Part shown: piece after piece, positions 9,340-17,444 of the stretch
Position numbering within the stretch: the first letter of the stretch is position 1
Layout of the letters: each line of letters begins with the position of its first letter
NCBI RefSeq assembly: GCF_008271465.1
Contig: NZ_VMDU01000003.1
Span: 124,001-188,000 of the forward strand
Direction: 5' to 3'
Source: Tabrizicola flagellatus
GTDB taxonomy: Bacteria; Pseudomonadota; Alphaproteobacteria; Rhodobacterales; Rhodobacteraceae
DNA length: 64,000 nt
Position numbers and translations under genes: made by a program
The notes under the pieces: generated by a model
Seen by the model: only the letters and a program-made list of their open reading frames with translations
Databases searched by the model: none
What the model was told of the DNA's origin: nothing

Positions 9340-9885
9340 ATGACACTGATCGTTCTGGGACTGGCGCTGTGGTGGGCGGCGCATCTGTGGAAACGGCTGG
9401 CGCCGGCATCGCGGGCGCGGGTGGGCGCCCCCGGCAAGGGGATCGTCGCAGTCGGCGTGCTGGCCGGCGTGGTGCTGATGATCCTGGGCTATCGCGGGGT
9501 CGAGCAGGTCGATCTGTGGTATCCGCCGCGCTTCCTGGTGCATGTGAACAACCTCCTGATGCTGTTCGCCTTCTACCTTTACGCGGCGAGCGGCATGAAG
9601 ACGCGGATCACCGGCGTGATCCGGCATCCGCAGCTGACGGCGGTCAAGACCTGGGCGGTGGCGCATCTTCTGGTGAACGGCGATCTGGCCTCGGTCGTGC
9701 TGTTCGGCGGGCTTCTGGCCTGGGCGGTGGTGGAGGTCATCCTGATCAACCGCGCCGAGCCGCGACCCGCGCCGCCGGCGCCTGCCTCGATGGGCAAGGA
9801 AGCGGGCGCCGTGATCGGGGCCGTGGTGGTGATGGGCGTGGTGATGCTGATCCACAACTGGCTGGGCGTGCCGCCCTGGGGCTGA
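9340..9885 (+). CDS. NnrU family membrane protein
   Basis: A 181-residue integral membrane protein with about five or six hydrophobic segments. The conserved features are the N-terminal LWWAAHLWKRLAP, YPPRFLVHVNNLLMLFAFYL, IRHPQLTAVKTWAVAHLLVNGD and the terminal IHNWLGVPPWG. NnrU proteins were first linked to nitrite/nitric oxide reduction, and homologues such as 15-cis-zeta-carotene isomerase bind haem. A heme-binding role here is an inference from the family. It sits between mcl2 and the DUF1737 gene, as in related genomes. Confidence 0.85.
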   Translation: MTLIVLGLALWWAAHLWKRLAPASRARVGAPGKGIVAVGVLAGVVLMILGYRGVEQVDLWYPPRFLVHVNNLLMLFAFYLYAASGMKTRITGVIRHPQLTAVKTWAVAHLLVNGDLASVVLFGGLLAWAVVEVILINRAEPRPAPPAPASMGKEAGAVIGAVVVMGVVMLIHNWLGVPPWG

Positions 9886-9894
9886 GGCAGGACC

Positions 9895-9938
9895 GGGGGT
9901 TTCACACCCCCCAGCCCATTGGTTTCTCGAGCCAATGG
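9895..9938. terminator. double hairpin after the NnrU gene
   Basis: GGGGGT/ACCCCC (9895-9911) is followed by CCATTGG/CCAATGG (9916-9938) around TTTCTCGAG. A GGATATTTGCGGACAGATGAAG sequence follows at about 9962, a form of the extragenic GGAGTATTTGG element seen elsewhere in the window. It probably ends the mcl2-nnrU transcript. Confidence 0.55.
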
Positions 9939-10021
9939 CGAAACCAAACGGCTACCCCGTGGGATATTTGCGGACAGATGAAGGGCAATTCGAGGCGAAT
10001 TGTCAGGGGCTTGGTGAGGGA

Positions 10022-10225
10022 ATGAAGCTTTACCGTTTCTTGAGCGCGGACGACACCTCGGCCTTCTGTCACAAGGTGACGGCGGCCTTGAACAAGGGAT
10101 GGGAGCTGCATGGCTCGCCCACTTATGCCTTCGACGCGGCCAATGGCGTGATGCGCTGCGGGCAGGCGGTGGTGAAGGAGGTGGCGGGCGATTATCACCC
10201 GGAGCTGAAGCTGGGCGAGCAATGA
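10022..10225 (+). CDS. DUF1737 family protein
   Basis: A 67-residue cytoplasmic protein with MKLYRFLSADDTSAFC, NKGWELHGSPTYAF and MRCGQAVVKEV, typical of DUF1737. The ATG at 10022 gives the usual family N-terminus; an in-frame ATG at 9935 would start inside the preceding hairpin and is not used. The stop overlaps the ATG of mch (ATGA), so it is cotranslated with mch. Function is unknown, but the pairing with mch is conserved in relatives. Confidence 0.85.
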   Translation: MKLYRFLSADDTSAFCHKVTAALNKGWELHGSPTYAFDAANGVMRCGQAVVKEVAGDYHPELKLGEQ

Positions 10226-11244
10226 AGACCAATCCGGGACGGTTCTTCGAGGACTACCGCCTGGGCGAGGTCATCCGCCATGCGGTGCCGCGCACGGTGG
10301 GGGCGGGCGAGCGGGCGCTCTACCATGCGCTCTACCCGGCGCGCGGGGCCTTGTATTCGTCGGACGAGTTCGCGCGGTCGGTGGGGCTGAGGGCCTCGCC
10401 GCTGGACGATCTGATCGCCTTCCACACGGTGTTCGGCAAGACGGTGCCGGACATCAGCCTGAACGCGGTGGCGAACCTCGGCTATGCCGAGGGGCGCTGG
10501 CTGAGGCCGGTCTGGCCGGGCGACACGCTGCGGTCCGAAAGCGAGGTGATCGGGCTGAAGGAGACCTCGTCGGGGGCAACCGGGGTGGTCTGGGTGCGGA
10601 CGCGGGGGCTGAACCAGGCTGGCGAGACGGTGCTGGAGTATGTCCGCTGGGTGATGGTGCGCAAACGCCGGCGCGAGGTCGAGGTGCCGGTGTCGGTGCC
10701 GGCACTGGCGGCGGTGGTGGAGCCGGGGGCGCTGGTGATTCCTGAGGGGCTGGATTTCGCGGCCTATGACTTCGGGCTGGCGGGAGAGCCGCACCGCTGG
10801 GGCGATTATCGGGTCGGCGAAGTGATCGACCATGTGGACGCGGTGACGGTCGAGGAGGCCGAGCACATGCTGGCGACGCGCCTGTGGCAGAACACGGCCA
10901 AGGTGCATTTCGACGTTACCCAGCGCGAGGATGGCCGGCGGCTGATCTATGGCGGGCATGTCATCAGCCTGGCCCGCGCCCTGTCGTTCAATGGCCTGGC
11001 CAATGCGCAGATGATCGTGGCGCTGAACGCCGGTGCCCATGCGAACCCCTGCTTCGCCGGCGACACGGTGCGGGCCTGGTCGGAGGTGCTGGACCGGGCG
11101 GAGACCTCGGTCCCCTCGGTCGGCGCCTTACGGCTGCGGCTTGTGGCGACGAAAGGCCGGGTGGGCGAGTTGCGCGGGCCGGACGGGAAATACCTGCCGG
11201 AGGTGCTCTTGGATCTCGACTACTGGGCGCTTGTGCCGATGTGA
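10222..11244 (+). CDS. mch: mesaconyl-CoA hydratase (beta-methylmalyl-CoA dehydratase)
   Basis: A 340-residue double-hotdog MaoC-family enzyme that hydrates mesaconyl-C1-CoA to beta-methylmalyl-CoA in the ethylmalonyl-CoA pathway. The first hotdog begins GRFFEDYRLGEVIRHAV and the second GDYRVGEVIDHVDAVTV. The hydratase-type segments LYSSDEFARSVGLRASPLDD and IYGGHVISLARALSFNGL are present. Length and the position directly before sdhCDAB match R. sphaeroides Mch. Start ATG at 10222 overlaps the DUF1737 stop. Confidence 0.92.
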   Translation: MKTNPGRFFEDYRLGEVIRHAVPRTVGAGERALYHALYPARGALYSSDEFARSVGLRASPLDDLIAFHTVFGKTVPDISLNAVANLGYAEGRWLRPVWPGDTLRSESEVIGLKETSSGATGVVWVRTRGLNQAGETVLEYVRWVMVRKRRREVEVPVSVPALAAVVEPGALVIPEGLDFAAYDFGLAGEPHRWGDYRVGEVIDHVDAVTVEEAEHMLATRLWQNTAKVHFDVTQREDGRRLIYGGHVISLARALSFNGLANAQMIVALNAGAHANPCFAGDTVRAWSEVLDRAETSVPSVGALRLRLVATKGRVGELRGPDGKYLPEVLLDLDYWALVPM

Positions 11245-11329
11245 GTCGGGTGTCCGCACCGGGTGTGATCACGCCCCGAAAATTTGTGATCGCAAACGCC
11301 AGAAATTCGCCACCGATAGCGACAACATG

Positions 11330-11379
11330 TTGCAGTTGCGGCAATCCGCGCGTGACATGGGCGAAATCCGCGCTATGCA
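11330..11379 (+). promoter_or_regulatory. candidate promoter and TTGC-N7-GCAA element for sdhC
   Basis: The 197-bp gap before sdhC holds two GTGATC repeats (11265-11293 region), TTGC-N7-GCAA at 11330-11344, and a possible promoter GTGACA (11352-11357), 16 nt, TATGCA (11374-11379). The TTGC/GCAA element resembles the element at ecm. All assignments are by eye. Confidence 0.35.
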
Positions 11380-11441
11380 GAGGAACGAGTGACAGCCTGG
11401 CGCCGGTCTTCGGGCGGCGCCGCCAGACGTGAGGACGGACC

Positions 11442-11840
11442 ATGGCAGACGCAAAGCGCCCCCCCGTGCAGGTCGCGCGACCCCTGTCGCCACACCTGCA
11501 GATCTATCGCTGGCAGGTGCCGATGCTGACCTCGATCCTGACGCGGATCACCGGGCACGCGCTGATCGCCGGGGTGGTGCTGGGCGTGTGGTGGCTGCTG
11601 GCGGCGGCGACCTCGGAGGCCTATTTCGCCACGGCGAACGCGGTGGCAACCAGCTGGTTCGGCGATCTGGTGTTCACCGGCTCGCTCTGGGCGGTGTGGT
11701 ATCACTACCTGGCAGGCCTGCGGCATCTCTACTACGACGCCGGCAAGGGTCTGGACATTCCCACGGCGGAAAAGCTGGGCTGGGCCTGCATCATCGGCTC
11801 GGTCGTGCTGACTGTGATCACAATTCTTCTGGTACGGTGA
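11442..11840 (+). CDS. sdhC: succinate dehydrogenase cytochrome b556 subunit
   Basis: A 132-residue membrane anchor of complex II with three hydrophobic segments. It has the family start RPLSPHLQIYRWQVPM, TRITGHALIAG, and the heme-ligand region WYHYLAGLRHLYYDAGKG, where the first histidine is the expected heme b ligand. It opens the sdhC-sdhD-sdhA-lipoprotein-lipoprotein-sdhB operon; sdhD starts 12 bp later. It takes part in succinate oxidation with ubiquinone reduction at the inner membrane. Confidence 0.95.
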   Translation: MADAKRPPVQVARPLSPHLQIYRWQVPMLTSILTRITGHALIAGVVLGVWWLLAAATSEAYFATANAVATSWFGDLVFTGSLWAVWYHYLAGLRHLYYDAGKGLDIPTAEKLGWACIIGSVVLTVITILLVR

Positions 11841-11851
11841 GGGCTGCGACC

Positions 11852-12223
11852 ATGCGCTACATCACTCCCCGCAAGCGGGCCGAGGGCCGGGGTGCCGCCC
11901 ATCACGGGACGGAACACCACTGGTCGATGACCGTCTCGGCGGTCGGCCTCGCCTTCCTGGTACCGGTCTGGCTCTATGTCTTCGGCCGCGCGCTGGGGCA
12001 AAGCCGCGAGGCGGTGGTCCAGACCTTCGGCAGCCCGTTTCCGGCGATCCTGACGGCGCTTTTGCTGGTGGTGGGGATGCGGCATTTCGCCATGGGGGCG
12101 ACGACGATGATCGAGGATTATGCCCGGGGCACGGCGCGGAAGATGCTGATCATCTTCGTCATCTCGCTGGCCTGGGTGATCGCCGCGACGGGGCTGTTCG
12201 CCCTGGCCCGCATGGCTCTGTAA
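11852..12223 (+). CDS. sdhD: succinate dehydrogenase hydrophobic membrane anchor subunit
   Basis: A 123-residue protein with three membrane segments. [19 protein letters not shown] and [19 protein letters not shown] are typical of alphaproteobacterial SdhD, the histidine in MRHFAMG being the usual second heme-side ligand. It anchors SdhA/SdhB with SdhC. The start ATG is 12 nt after the sdhC stop, and sdhA follows 8 nt after the stop. Confidence 0.95.
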   Translation: MRYITPRKRAEGRGAAHHGTEHHWSMTVSAVGLAFLVPVWLYVFGRALGQSREAVVQTFGSPFPAILTALLLVVGMRHFAMGATTMIEDYARGTARKMLIIFVISLAWVIAATGLFALARMAL

Positions 12224-12230
12224 GGAAGCG

Positions 12231-14036
12231 ATGATGACTGCCTATCCGTACGAGACGCATGAATACGACGTGGTCGTGGTGGGGGCCGGCGGCGCGGGCC
12301 TGCGCGCGACGCTGGGCATGGCCGAACAGGGGCTGCGCACGGCCTGCGTGACCAAGGTGTTCCCGACCCGCAGCCACACGGTGGCGGCGCAGGGCGGCAT
12401 CGCGGCCAGCCTTGGCAACATGGGGCCGGACCACTGGCAGTGGCACATGTATGACACGGTAAAGGGCTCGGACTGGCTGGGCGACACCGATGCCATGGAA
12501 TACCTCGCGCGCGAGGCGCCGAAAGCGGTCTACGAGCTGGACCATTACGGGGTGCCATTCAGCCGCACCGAGGAGGGCAAGATCTACCAGCGCCCCTTCG
12601 GCGGGCATACGACCGAGTTCGGCAACGGCCCGCCGGTGCAGCGGACCTGCGCGGCGGCGGACCGGACGGGGCATGCGATCCTGCATACGCTCTATGGACA
12701 AAGCCTGAAGAACAACGCGGAATTCTACATCGAGTATTTCGCGATCGACCTGGTCATCACCGATGGCGCCTGCACGGGCGTCGTCGCGTGGAAGCTGGAT
12801 GACGGCACGATCCATGTCTTCAACGCGAAGATGGTGGTGCTGGCGACGGGCGGCTATGGCCGCGCCTATTTCAGTGCGACCTCGGCCCATACCTGCACCG
12901 GCGACGGCGGCGGGATGGTGGCGCGGGCGGGTCTGCCCTTGCAGGACATGGAGTTCGTGCAGTTCCACCCGACGGGGATCTATGGCTCGGGCTGCCTGAT
13001 CACCGAAGGCGCGCGGGGCGAGGGCGGCTATCTGACGAACAGTGCAGGCGAGCGGTTCATGGAGCGGTATGCGCCGCACTACAAGGACCTGGCACCGCGC
13101 GACTATGTCAGCCGCTGCATGACCATCGAGATCCGCGAGGGCCGTGGGGTGGGGCCGAACAAGGACCACATCCACCTGAACCTCAGCCACCTGCCGCGCG
13201 AGGCGCTGGAGCAGCGTCTGCCCGGCATCACCGAGTCTGCACGGATCTTCGCAGGTGTCGATCTGACGAAGGAGCCGATCCCGGTCCTGCCGACAGTGCA
13301 CTACAACATGGGCGGCATCCCCACGAACTACTGGGGCGAGGTACTGAACCCGACGAAGGAGAACCCCGATGCGGTCTTCCCCGGCCTGATGGCGGTGGGC
13401 GAGGCGGGCTGTGCCAGCGTGCACGGGGCGAACCGGCTGGGGTCGAACAGCCTGATCGACCTGGTGGTCTTCGGACGTGCGGCAGCGATCCGGGCCGGGC
13501 AGGTGGTGGATCGCGGCGCAAGCGTTCCCGCGACGAACAAGACCGAGGTGGACAGGGCGCTGTCCCGGTTCGACGCGCTGCGCCATGCGAACGGCGCGAT
13601 TCCGACGGCCGAGTTGCGGCTGGAAATGCAGCGCACGATGCAGTCCGACGCAGCGGTCTTCCGTGCCGAGGAGACGCTGGCGGCCGGCGAGCGCAAGATG
13701 ACCGAGATCGCGGGCAGGATGGGCGATCTGAAGGTTACCGACCGCAGCCTGGTCTGGAACAGCGACCTGATGGAGACGCTGGAACTGACCAACCTGATGC
13801 CGAACGCGCTCGCCACGATCTATGCCGCACATGCCCGCACCGAAAGCCGCGGTGCCCATGCGCACGAGGATTATCCGCACCGCGACGACGCGAACTGGCG
13901 CAAACACTCGCTGGCCTGGGTGGACGGCAACCGGGTCCGGCTTGACTATCGCCCGGTCCACACCGACCCTCTGACGACGGAAGCCGAGGGCGGCATCGCC
14001 CTGGAAAGGATCGCCCCGGCGGAAAGGAAGTTCTGA
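12231..14036 (+). CDS. sdhA: succinate dehydrogenase flavoprotein subunit
   Basis: A 601-residue catalytic subunit of complex II. The FAD-binding motif [20 protein letters not shown] is followed by [14 protein letters not shown], whose histidine carries the covalent FAD. The substrate site shows [21 protein letters not shown] and [11 protein letters not shown]. The C-terminal domain has [18 protein letters not shown]. Its stop shares one base with the start of the next lipoprotein gene (TGATG). Confidence 0.98.
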   Translation: MMTAYPYETHEYDVVVVGAGGAGLRATLGMAEQGLRTACVTKVFPTRSHTVAAQGGIAASLGNMGPDHWQWHMYDTVKGSDWLGDTDAMEYLAREAPKAVYELDHYGVPFSRTEEGKIYQRPFGGHTTEFGNGPPVQRTCAAADRTGHAILHTLYGQSLKNNAEFYIEYFAIDLVITDGACTGVVAWKLDDGTIHVFNAKMVVLATGGYGRAYFSATSAHTCTGDGGGMVARAGLPLQDMEFVQFHPTGIYGSGCLITEGARGEGGYLTNSAGERFMERYAPHYKDLAPRDYVSRCMTIEIREGRGVGPNKDHIHLNLSHLPREALEQRLPGITESARIFAGVDLTKEPIPVLPTVHYNMGGIPTNYWGEVLNPTKENPDAVFPGLMAVGEAGCASVHGANRLGSNSLIDLVVFGRAAAIRAGQVVDRGASVPATNKTEVDRALSRFDALRHANGAIPTAELRLEMQRTMQSDAAVFRAEETLAAGERKMTEIAGRMGDLKVTDRSLVWNSDLMETLELTNLMPNALATIYAAHARTESRGAHAHEDYPHRDDANWRKHSLAWVDGNRVRLDYRPVHTDPLTTEAEGGIALERIAPAERKF

Positions 14037-14353
14037 TGCGCGCCCTGGCCGTTTCGCTTGCCGCTGTCCTTGGTCTTGCCGCCTGCGATCCGGCGGAACT
14101 GGTGCAGGACACGCTTAAGCGGACGGCCCATACGGTGGTGTTCCCGGTGGTCAACATCGACATGCCGGCCGAACCGGCGCGGAAGGCCACGAAATGCATC
14201 CTCGATGCGGCCAGCGCGGACGAGCTTCGGCTTCTGGCGCGCGACGTCGGCGTCGAGGCCGGAACCGCGACCAAGGCGACGATCCGGCAGATCGCGCTTC
14301 GCCCCGCGGCACAGGCCTGCTTTGCCGCCAATGGCGTTCCTCCGATCCGGTGA
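14036..14353 (+). CDS. small lipoprotein within the sdh operon (1)
   Basis: A 105-residue protein with a lipoprotein signal, [17 protein letters not shown], the final Cys being the lipidation site. The mature part includes VVFPVVNIDMPAEPARKATKC and LARDVGVEAGTATKATIRQIA. It is coupled to sdhA by a one-base overlap. Function is unknown; the conserved position between sdhA and sdhB in relatives suggests an envelope-linked accessory role, but nothing in the sequence proves it. Confidence 0.75.
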   Translation: MRALAVSLAAVLGLAACDPAELVQDTLKRTAHTVVFPVVNIDMPAEPARKATKCILDAASADELRLLARDVGVEAGTATKATIRQIALRPAAQACFAANGVPPIR

Positions 14354-14357
14354 TGCG

Positions 14358-14651
14358 ATGAACCGACTGCTGCCCGTTGCATGTCTTGCCCTCGCCGCCT
14401 GTGGCCCGATGTCGCTGGCCGAGGCCGAGCGGCAATGTTTCGAGCGCGCCCGCCTGGCCCAGCAGCCGCGGGGCGAGGTCACGGTCGGCCTCGGTTCGGG
14501 CGGGCAGAAGTCTGCGGGCGTGGAGTTGAACGTCAGCTCGGATTACCTGATGGGCCGCGACCCCTCGGCCGTTTACGACAGCTGCGTTATGCAGAAGGCC
14601 GGCGAACCGCCGAGCCGCCCCCTTTATGCAAGACCCGACTGGAAAGGCTGA
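14358..14651 (+). CDS. small lipoprotein within the sdh operon (2)
   Basis: A 97-residue protein starting MNRLLPVACLALAAC, with a clear lipobox (LAAC). The mature part contains AEAERQCFERARLA, VTVGLGSGGQKSAG and a C-terminal RPLYARPDWKG. It starts 4 nt after the previous lipoprotein and ends 3 nt before sdhB, so it belongs to the operon. No known family assigned. Confidence 0.75.
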   Translation: MNRLLPVACLALAACGPMSLAEAERQCFERARLAQQPRGEVTVGLGSGGQKSAGVELNVSSDYLMGRDPSAVYDSCVMQKAGEPPSRPLYARPDWKG

Positions 14652-14654
14652 GAC

Positions 14655-15431
14655 ATGGTCCAGTTCTCGCTCCCCAAGAATTCCAAGATCCGCACCGGCA
14701 AGACCTGGCCGAAGCCCGAGGGCAAGAACGTCCGCAAGTTCCAGATCTACCGCTGGAACCCCGATGACGGCGAGAACCCGCGGGTCGACACCTATTTCCT
14801 GGACATGGACCAGTGCGGCCCGATGGTCCTGGATGCGCTGATCAAGATCAAGAACGAGATCGACCCGACGCTGACGTTCCGGCGGTCCTGCCGCGAGGGC
14901 ATCTGCGGATCCTGCGCGATGAACATCGACGGGATCAACACGCTGGCCTGCATCTATGGCCTCGACGAGATCAAGGGCGACGTGAGGATCTATCCGCTGC
15001 CGCACATGGCGGTGATCAAGGACCTGATCCCGGACCTGACGCATTTCTACGCCCAGCATGCCAGCATCATGCCCTGGCTGGAGACCAAGACGAACCGCCC
15101 GGCGAAGGAATGGCGCCAGTCGATCGAGGACCGGAAGAAGCTGGACGGGCTTTATGAATGCGTGATGTGCGCTTCGTGCAGCACCTCCTGCCCGAGCTAC
15201 TGGTGGAACTCGGACCGTTATCTGGGCCCCGCCGCGTTGCTGCACGCCTATCGCTGGATCATCGACAGCCGCGACGAGGCGACGGGCGAGCGGCTGGACG
15301 CGCTGGAGGATCCCTTCAAGCTCTATCGCTGCCACACGATCATGAACTGCGCCAAGACCTGCCCCAAGGGGCTGAACCCGGCGAAGGCGATTGCCGAGAT
15401 CAAGAAGATGATGGTGGAACGGGTAGTCTGA
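14655..15431 (+). CDS. sdhB: succinate dehydrogenase iron-sulfur subunit
   Basis: A 258-residue electron-transfer subunit. The 2Fe-2S cluster motif is [16 protein letters not shown]; the 4Fe-4S and 3Fe-4S ligands lie in [16 protein letters not shown] and [17 protein letters not shown]. It links SdhA to the SdhC/SdhD quinone site. ATG at 14655, last gene of the sdh operon proper. Confidence 0.98.
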   Translation: MVQFSLPKNSKIRTGKTWPKPEGKNVRKFQIYRWNPDDGENPRVDTYFLDMDQCGPMVLDALIKIKNEIDPTLTFRRSCREGICGSCAMNIDGINTLACIYGLDEIKGDVRIYPLPHMAVIKDLIPDLTHFYAQHASIMPWLETKTNRPAKEWRQSIEDRKKLDGLYECVMCASCSTSCPSYWWNSDRYLGPAALLHAYRWIIDSRDEATGERLDALEDPFKLYRCHTIMNCAKTCPKGLNPAKAIAEIKKMMVERVV

Positions 15432-15438
15432 TCCACCC

Positions 15439-15633
15439 ATGCCGATCCTGCTGCTGATCCTGGCGGTCGGGGTCTATCTGTTCCTCTGGCACCAGTGGCG
15501 GACCACGACCCTGACGCGCGACTGCCGTTGGCGGCTGGACCGCGGCGTGGCGCCGGACTTCTGGCGCTGCGTGGCCTGCGGGGCCGAGGCGCGGGGGGCG
15601 GAACCGAAGGATTGCCTGCGCCGCCGGCGCTAG
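15439..15633 (+). CDS. small membrane protein with CxxC, downstream of sdhB
   Basis: A 64-residue protein: one N-terminal membrane helix (MPILLLILAVGVYLFLW), then a basic cytoplasmic-type tail with DFWRCVACGAEARG, a CxxC pair that could bind metal or be redox-active. It starts 7 nt after sdhB and overlaps the convergent cation transporter by 4 bp. Function unknown; probably cotranscribed with sdh. Confidence 0.65.
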   Translation: MPILLLILAVGVYLFLWHQWRTTTLTRDCRWRLDRGVAPDFWRCVACGAEARGAEPKDCLRRRR

Positions 15634-16421
15634 GTGGAAAGTTCGCGCCGCGCATCGCGCAGGATCGCAAGCGCCGAACCGAGAAACAGGCTGGCGATGC
15701 CGATGGCCACCAGGATGTCGGGCCAGGGGCTGCCCAGAAGCGCCACGAACAGCGCCGCCGCGACCACCGCCAGGTTGCCGATCGCATCGTTGCGCGAGAA
15801 AAGCCAGACGGCGCGGGCCGAGGCATCTCCTGTCCGATGCCGCATCATCAGGGCCGCACAGGCCAGGTTCACGGCCATTGCCCCAAGGCCCATGACGGTC
15901 ATCACGGTGGATTGCGGCAGCTCCGGCCGCAGCGCCTCGAACAGGGTGCCGGTCAGCACGGACAGGCCCATTGCCATCAGGAACAGGCCCTGGACCATCG
16001 CAGTCCGGGCCCGCGCCCGCGCCGTCCAGCGCAGGGCTATGAGGGCCAGCAGCGAGATCAGCCCGTCACCGAGGAAATCCAGCGAATCCGCCAGAAGCGC
16101 CTGCGAACCCGCCCAGAGGCCGGCGACGATTTCAGCGAGCCCGTAGCCCAGATTCAGCGCCACCACGATGCCGAGGATGCGGGCATAGGCGGGGTCGTGA
16201 TGGGTCTGGATCGGGGAAAGTTCGTGTCCCGTCGCGGCGACCGCGGCGGCGATGGCCGCGGCCTCCGGCCCTGCGGGCGCGAGAGTGACTTCCAGCGTGC
16301 CGTTGGTCAGCGAGGCGCGGGCCGAACCGACCCCGGGCACGGACAGGGCGGCCTGTTCGACGCGCTGCACGCAGGAGGCGCAGTCGAGCCCGGACACGGA
16401 GAAGCGCAAGGTCTCAGCCAT
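15630..16421 (-). CDS. CDF-type cation transporter with N-terminal heavy-metal-associated domain
   Basis: A 263-residue inner-membrane efflux protein. Residues 1-70 form an HMA domain with the metal motif GLDCASC. The rest is a cation-diffusion-facilitator membrane domain with DSLDFLGDGLISLL and FSRNDAIGNLAVV, where the paired Asp/Asn-Asp residues form the metal site in TM2 and TM5. The usual cytoplasmic C-terminal domain is absent. Substrate is probably a divalent metal such as zinc, cobalt or copper; not decidable from sequence. Confidence 0.85.
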   Translation of the reverse strand: MAETLRFSVSGLDCASCVQRVEQAALSVPGVGSARASLTNGTLEVTLAPAGPEAAAIAAAVAATGHELSPIQTHHDPAYARILGIVVALNLGYGLAEIVAGLWAGSQALLADSLDFLGDGLISLLALIALRWTARARARTAMVQGLFLMAMGLSVLTGTLFEALRPELPQSTVMTVMGLGAMAVNLACAALMMRHRTGDASARAVWLFSRNDAIGNLAVVAAALFVALLGSPWPDILVAIGIASLFLGSALAILRDARRELST

Positions 16422-16460
16422 GCCGGACTATTACCGCTGACTTCGTCCCGGGGAAAGCCG

Positions 16461-17444
16461 TCAGGAATAGCGTTCCACCGTCGCCGCCATGTGGTCGTCG
16501 TAGCGGTCGCCCCAGGCCCAGCCGATGGGCAGGACGCGGTCGATCTCGGCCCGGTCCTCGTCGGTCAGGTCGATGCCGGGCGCCATGGCCCAGGCGCGCA
16601 GGTGCTCGGCCGTCCGGGTGCCGGGGATCGGGATGAGATGCGGCCCCCGGTCGAGAAGCCAGGCAAGCGCAAGCGCCGCGGGGGAGTGGCCGCGGCTTCG
16701 GGCGAAGGCATGGAAGGCGTCGAGCCGCGCCTTGTTGTGCGGCCAGTTTTCCGGCGTGAAGCGGGGGATGCGACTGCGGAATTCGCCGGGCGCGAAGGTC
16801 GCGGGGTCGGCCATCGGTGTGCCGAAGGCGCCACGGGCGAGCGGCGAGAAGGGGACGAAGGCCACGCCCAGGCTCGCGCAGCGCTGGATGAGCCCCAGTT
16901 CCGGCGTTCGGGTCCAGAGGGAATATTCGCTCTGCACCGCCATCACGGGATGCACCGCATGGGCGCGCTCCAGCGTGTAGGGGCCAACCTCGGACAGGCC
17001 GTAGCCGAGGATTTTCCCTTCCTCGTGAAGGCGTTGCATGGTGCCGGCCAGATCCTCGGCCGGGATCAGGGGATCGTGGCGGTGGGCGTAGAAGAGCGTC
17101 ACATGGTCCACCCCCAGCCGCCGCAGCGAGCCTTCGAGTTCCGCGCGCATGTGTTCGGGTCGGTTGTCGATCCGCCGGGCGGGGTCGTCGGTGAAGGCGG
17201 CCTTGGTGGCGATGTGGGGCCGGTGGCCCGTCCGCTTCAGCCAGGTGCCGATGACGGTTTCGCTGACGCCTTTGCCGTAACCGTTGGCGGTGTCGAGGAA
17301 GGTGATCCCGGCCTCCCAGGCGGCATCGAGCGTGCGGAGCGACTCGGATTCGGTCGTGGGACCGAACATGCCGCCGAAGGAGAGGCAGCCGAGCCCGAGA
17401 GCCGAGACCTCGGGGCCGTGCCGGCCAAGGCGGCGGGTTCTCAT
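16461..17444 (-). CDS. aldo/keto reductase
   Basis: A 327-residue NADPH-dependent (beta/alpha)8 oxidoreductase. The catalytic tetrad is visible: Asp51 and Tyr56 in LDTANGYGKG, Lys81 in IATKAAF, and His121 in FYAHRHD. The cofactor-binding end has IPIPGTRTAEHL. It resembles the YajO/IolS-like AKR branch, and the physiological substrate is unknown. Its ATG overlaps the stop of the upstream SHMT-like gene by 4 nt, so the two are one operon. Confidence 0.9.
   Translation of the reverse strand: MRTRRLGRHGPEVSALGLGCLSFGGMFGPTTESESLRTLDAAWEAGITFLDTANGYGKGVSETVIGTWLKRTGHRPHIATKAAFTDDPARRIDNRPEHMRAELEGSLRRLGVDHVTLFYAHRHDPLIPAEDLAGTMQRLHEEGKILGYGLSEVGPYTLERAHAVHPVMAVQSEYSLWTRTPELGLIQRCASLGVAFVPFSPLARGAFGTPMADPATFAPGEFRSRIPRFTPENWPHNKARLDAFHAFARSRGHSPAALALAWLLDRGPHLIPIPGTRTAEHLRAWAMAPGIDLTDEDRAEIDRVLPIGWAWGDRYDDHMAATVERYS

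Noticed and set aside
9935-10021. Upstream ATG for the DUF1737 gene
   Set aside because: It falls inside the second stem of the preceding terminator, and DUF1737 proteins begin at MKLYRF.
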